Shown: positions 14,538-17,028 of the stretch, piece after piece
Numbering within the stretch: the first letter of the stretch is position 1
Layout: every line of letters starts with the position of its first letter
From: an uncultured Eubacteriales bacterium
GTDB taxonomy: Bacteria > Bacillota > Clostridia > Oscillospirales > Butyricicoccaceae
Reading direction: 5' to 3'
Assembly: GCA_934675045.1 (NCBI GenBank)
Contig: CAKUPI010000010.1
Span: 1 to 17,028 of the forward strand
DNA length: 17,028 bases
Notes under the pieces: model-generated
What the model saw: only the letters and a program-made list of their open reading frames with translations
Told to the model about the DNA's origin: nothing
Database searches by the model: none
Translations under genes and position numbers: made by a program

Positions 14538-15644
14538 TTATCGAATGGTGACGACGCTGCCGGTGACGTTGACAAAGGTCTGCTCGCCCAGCTGGGCCTT
14601 GAACATTTCGGTCGCCTTGGGGCCGGTGCAGTGGGACAGGCCGATCTTTTCGACGCCGAGCGTCTTGAAGAGGTCGATGGTGTCCTGAATCTGCTCCTCG
14701 GTGGCGTCCAGCAGGTGGAAGCCGCCGATGACGGCGTAGACGTCCTTGCCGGTCTTGGCCTTGATGTTGTTGACGATGTTGACAATGCCGTTGTGCGAGC
14801 AGCCGGAAACGATGACGAGGCCTTTGGAGGTTTCGATGGCGACGGCCACTTCTTCATCGAAGTCGTCGATTTCGTACTGGCCGTTTTCCAGCTGATAGGT
14901 CATTTTTTCGTCCATTCTGGGCGTAAAGCTTCCGTAAACGGTGATGCCGTCGGCAATCTTGATGGATTCGCCGTCCATGTATTCGATGGTGACGCCCTTG
15001 TTTTTCAGATCGGACTCGGAGAAGTTGATGCCGATGGGGAAGTAGCCGATCGTGCCGTCAGAGAAATCGAACTTCTGGCCGACGGTGTCGTGGTAGTACT
15101 TGGCGTCGGCATTTTCAAAGAAGGAGTTTTTGACGAACAGGGTCTTGTTCTCGGCGCCGAACTTGTTGTAAAAATCCAGAACGCCGCCGCAGTGGTCGTA
15201 GTGGGCGTGGCTGAGCACCATGGTGTTGCAGTCGCTGAGGTCGATGCCGAGCGCCTCGGCGTTTTTGAGGAACTGGCCGGCCTTGGCCGTGTCAAAGAGG
15301 ATCTTGTCGTCGCCTCTTTCGATGATGACCGAGAAGCCGAACTCTTTTTGCAGGTTGGTGTTTTCGCCGTTGTTGTTTTCGGCAAGGGTGGTGATGGTGA
15401 CGTCGTCAGAGGGGTCGTTGATCAAAATCTGATTGTCGACAAAATCGACGTCGAAGCCCAGCTTTTCGGCCAGCGCGCGCAGGCCAATCGAGGTGACGCC
15501 GTTTGTGGTGTCGCCCTTGAGATCGGTCAGCTCGCCGTTGATGAAGATGGGGTAGTGGAACCCGGCGACGGCCGTCATGGCGAGCAGCAGGCAGACAGCC
15601 AAGGTGAAGCTGAGGAGGGAAGCGGCTTTCTTGAACTTTTTCAT
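14538..15644 (-). CDS. Exported MBL-fold metallohydrolase with copper-amine-oxidase-N-like segment
   Basis: The 368-residue protein opens with a Sec signal peptide (MKKFKKAAS, hydrophobic core 10-26, likely cleavage after AVA at 27). Residues about 30-78 resemble the copper amine oxidase N-terminal ('stalk') repeat found in many exported Firmicute proteins (FINGELTDL...GLRALAEKLGFDV). The MBL domain from about 83 has H146-x-H148-x-D150-H151 in LSHAHYDHCGG, and further candidate ligands His284 (SGCSHNG), His310 (GGFHLL) and His338 (LSHCTG). This pattern matches the MBL group annotated as 7,8-dihydropterin-6-yl-methyl-aminobenzene phosphate synthase-like, whose members mostly have unknown substrates. 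Cys18 is not a lipobox (AVC). A GAGG lies about ten bases before the ATG. It is a single-gene unit with its own promoter and terminator. Confidence 0.85.
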   Translation of the reverse strand: MKKFKKAASLLSFTLAVCLLLAMTAVAGFHYPIFINGELTDLKGDTTNGVTSIGLRALAEKLGFDVDFVDNQILINDPSDDVTITTLAENNNGENTNLQKEFGFSVIIERGDDKILFDTAKAGQFLKNAEALGIDLSDCNTMVLSHAHYDHCGGVLDFYNKFGAENKTLFVKNSFFENADAKYYHDTVGQKFDFSDGTIGYFPIGINFSESDLKNKGVTIEYMDGESIKIADGITVYGSFTPRMDEKMTYQLENGQYEIDDFDEEVAVAIETSKGLVIVSGCSHNGIVNIVNNIKAKTGKDVYAVIGGFHLLDATEEQIQDTIDLFKTLGVEKIGLSHCTGPKATEMFKAQLGEQTFVNVTGSVVTIR

Positions 15645-15686
15645 CTGTGCATAACCTCTTTTCCAAAACTTTCAGACGTTATCTTT

Positions 15687-15716
15687 AGTGTAGTCCGCAA
15701 AGGCGGGTTTGTCCAA
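15687..15716 (-). promoter_or_regulatory. Promoter of the MBL-fold gene with palindromic spacer
   Basis: On the minus strand TTGGAC (15711-15716) and TACACT (15687-15692) are separated by 18 bases. The spacer contains CCGCAAAGGCGG (15695-15706), an interrupted palindrome that could be an operator. Confidence 0.55.
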
Positions 15717-15779
15717 TTGATATCTGTAATATATGCCCGGGCACAATGAGGGAAAAGCTATAATGTGCAAAATACCCTC

Positions 15780-15808
15780 TTGGTGACGCGCGTTCTTTGT
15801 GATATGAT
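15780..15808 (+). promoter_or_regulatory. Promoter of the HAD-Sir2 pair
   Basis: TTGGTG (15780-15785) and TATGAT (15803-15808) are separated by 17 bases. The predicted start of transcription lies only just upstream of the ribosome site, giving a very short leader. Confidence 0.6.
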
Positions 15809-15829
15809 ACAGAAAGGAGGGATCGACCC

Positions 15830-16522
15830 ATGCAGTACAGCATCGCGCTCATCGACGTGGATGACACGCTTTTGGATTTCGGCCGCTCGGAAAGGGCGGC
15901 GCTGGCCGACGCCTTTGCGGCCTTTGACATTCCCTTTTGCGAGGAAACGGCCGTGCGCTACCACGAGATCAACGACGCGCTGTGGAAGCGCCTTGAAAAG
16001 GGGGAGATCGACCGCCCGCAGCTGTGGGAAAAGCGGTTTGCGCAGCTGTTCGGCGAGCTTGGCCGCCCGCTGCCCGAGGGGCTGAACGCCCGGTACATGG
16101 AATCGCTGGCCACGCAGGCTTTTCCGGTCGACGGCGCCGCGGAAATGCTGCGGCAGGCGTCGCAGCTGGCGCGGCTTTTCGTCGTCACCAACGGCGTCGG
16201 GCAGGTGCAGCGCCGGCGCCTGAAAAAAACCGGGCTGGACGTTTTCTTTGAAGGGGTCTTTATTTCGCACGAGCTGGGCGCGCAGAAGCCGTCCAGGGCG
16301 TATTTTGACAAGGTGTTCGCCGCCATCGGCCCGGTGGACCGCAGCCGGGTCGTGCTGCTGGGCGACAGCCTGACGAGCGACATGAAAGGGGCGCGCACGG
16401 CGGGCGTCACCGCCTGCTGGTACTGCCCCGACCGGCAAAAGCCCGACGTTTTGGGCGCCTATGACATTCGGATTGCCCGTCTCGGGCAGTTTGTCGACGT
16501 GCTGAAGGGGAGCTTACAGTGA
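15830..16522 (+). CDS. HAD-family hydrolase, YjjG/YfnB-type nucleotidase
   Basis: The 230-residue cytosolic protein has all HAD motifs: nucleophile Asp9 and Asp11 in LIDVDDTLLDFGRSE, motif II Thr120 in FVVTNG, Lys153 in LGAQKPSRAYFD, and the acidic motif GDSLTSDMKGA (Asp179, Asp184). The alpha-helical cap lies between about 16 and 95. The DxDDTLLDF opening and the overall length fit the YjjG group, which dephosphorylates pyrimidine nucleoside monophosphates, including non-canonical ones (house-cleaning). The exact substrate is inferred from the group. AAAGGAGG lies nine bases before the ATG. Its stop overlaps the next gene's GTG by the bases GTGA, so the two are translationally coupled. Confidence 0.9.
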   Translation: MQYSIALIDVDDTLLDFGRSERAALADAFAAFDIPFCEETAVRYHEINDALWKRLEKGEIDRPQLWEKRFAQLFGELGRPLPEGLNARYMESLATQAFPVDGAAEMLRQASQLARLFVVTNGVGQVQRRRLKKTGLDVFFEGVFISHELGAQKPSRAYFDKVFAAIGPVDRSRVVLLGDSLTSDMKGARTAGVTACWYCPDRQKPDVLGAYDIRIARLGQFVDVLKGSLQ

Positions 16523-17028
16523 ATCAGAGCCTGGAGAACATGATTGCCCAAAGTAAACGCATCGTTTTTTTCGGCGGAGCCGGCGTCAGCACCGAATCCG
16601 GCGTGAAGGACTTCCGCAGCCCGGACGGCCTGTACAGCCAAAGCTATGACGTTCCGCCCGAAACCATCCTGAGCCGCAGCTTTTTTCTGCGCGACCCGGA
16701 GACCTTTTACCGGTTTTACCGCGAAAAGATGCTGGTGCTCGACGTCCATCCCAACGCCGCCCACCGCAGGCTGGCCGAGCTTGAGCGCGAGGGAAAGCTG
16801 ACCGCCGTCATCACGCAGAACATCGACGGGCTGCATCAGGCGGCCGGCAGCAAGCGGGTGCTTGAGCTGCACGGGTCGATACACCGCAATTACTGCCGGC
16901 GCTGCGGCGCCTTTTTCGACGCGGAGTTTATCAAAAACTCGACGGGCGTTCCGCACTGCCCGTGCGGGGGCGTCGTCAAGCCCGACGTTGTTTTATACGA
17001 GGAGCCGCTCAACCGGCGGGTGCTGGAG
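16519..17028 (+). CDS. Sir2-family NAD-dependent protein deacylase, 3' end beyond window
   Basis: 170 codons are visible with no stop, so the gene is cut by the window edge; the family usually has about 240 residues. Motifs in order: NAD-binding GGAGVSTESGVKDFRS (19-34), TQNIDGLH (99-106), catalytic His118 in ELHGSIHRNYC, zinc cysteines Cys126/Cys129 and Cys147/Cys149, then VVKPDVVLYEE. The enzyme removes acyl groups from protein lysines, consuming NAD+ and releasing nicotinamide and O-acyl-ADP-ribose. The second zinc pair is CxC rather than CxxC. GTG is preferred as start because it overlaps the HAD stop by four bases and GGGGAG lies upstream; an ATG at 16540, with GGAG just before it, is the alternative. 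Confidence 0.92.
   Translation, partial: MNQSLENMIAQSKRIVFFGGAGVSTESGVKDFRSPDGLYSQSYDVPPETILSRSFFLRDPETFYRFYREKMLVLDVHPNAAHRRLAELEREGKLTAVITQNIDGLHQAAGSKRVLELHGSIHRNYCRRCGAFFDAEFIKNSTGVPHCPCGGVVKPDVVLYEEPLNRRVLE

Noticed and set aside
15576..15644. Lipoprotein signal in the MBL-fold protein (Cys18)
   Set aside because: The residue before Cys is Val (LAVC), which does not fit the lipobox, and an AVA cleavage site follows; ordinary secretion is more likely.
14415..15749. A 444-codon plus-strand frame opposite the MBL-fold gene
   Set aside because: It begins and ends in promoter regions of other genes and is the mirror of a protein with signal peptide and metal-site motifs.
1..17028. Mobile elements, CRISPR arrays, tRNA/rRNA, toxin-antitoxin or defence genes
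   Set aside because: No transposase, integrase, spaced direct repeats, tRNA clover-leaf or defence-type domains were seen; gene order and composition look like ordinary chromosomal core.

Overview
The window reads as a chromosomal segment of a GC-rich (roughly 60-65 % GC by eye) anaerobic Clostridia-type Firmicute, most like a butyrate-forming Oscillospiraceae/Ruminococcaceae relative. The reasons are strong AGGAGG-type ribosome binding sites, a classical clostridial butyryl-CoA operon (thl-crt-hbd-bcd-etfB-etfA), a flavodiiron protein, an ECF vitamin-transporter S component and an LTA-synthase-type membrane sulfatase. No phage, transposon, CRISPR, tRNA or rRNA signature was seen. Species-level placement is inference.

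Left part (1-2057): an ECF S component on the minus strand diverges from a MocR-type GntR/aminotransferase-fold regulator on the plus strand. Their promoters overlap, and a perfect 8-bp inverted repeat (TGGACCCA/TGGGTCCA) lies between them. The regulator has arginine where MocR proteins usually carry the PLP-binding lysine. Next (2084-4245) is a single-gene unit for an LTA-synthase-like sulfatase ending in a bidirectional terminator. On the far side of that terminator, on the minus strand, is a very small (38 aa) single-span membrane protein gene with its own near-consensus promoter. It would be missed by a length cutoff. purB follows (4533-5972); it is of the form that resembles animal adenylosuccinate lyase, and its promoter/leader resembles that of the MocR gene.

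Centre (6159-12177): the butyryl-CoA operon. Thiolase, 3-hydroxybutyryl-CoA dehydrogenase, crotonase, butyryl-CoA dehydrogenase and EtfBA together take two acetyl-CoA to butyryl-CoA, probably with flavin-based electron bifurcation to ferredoxin at the Bcd/Etf step. Gaps between genes are 10-45 bp and a strong terminator closes the unit. An 18-bp sequence close to the Rex (NADH/NAD+ sensor) operator overlaps the -35 box. The terminal butyrate-forming enzyme (but or ptb-buk) is not here.

Right part (12192-17028): a flavodiiron O2/NO reductase gene in its own unit; a convergent EamA/DMT exporter; a secreted MBL-fold hydrolase with a copper-amine-oxidase-N-like segment on the minus strand; and a plus-strand pair, a YjjG-type HAD nucleotidase whose stop overlaps the GTG start of a Sir2 deacylase that runs off the window edge.

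Most of the window is ordinary core metabolism. The points worth following up are the Lys-to-Arg MocR with its inverted-repeat operator beside an ECF gene, the 38-aa membrane protein, the Rex-like site, the duplicated leader of the MocR and purB genes, and the exported MBL enzyme.
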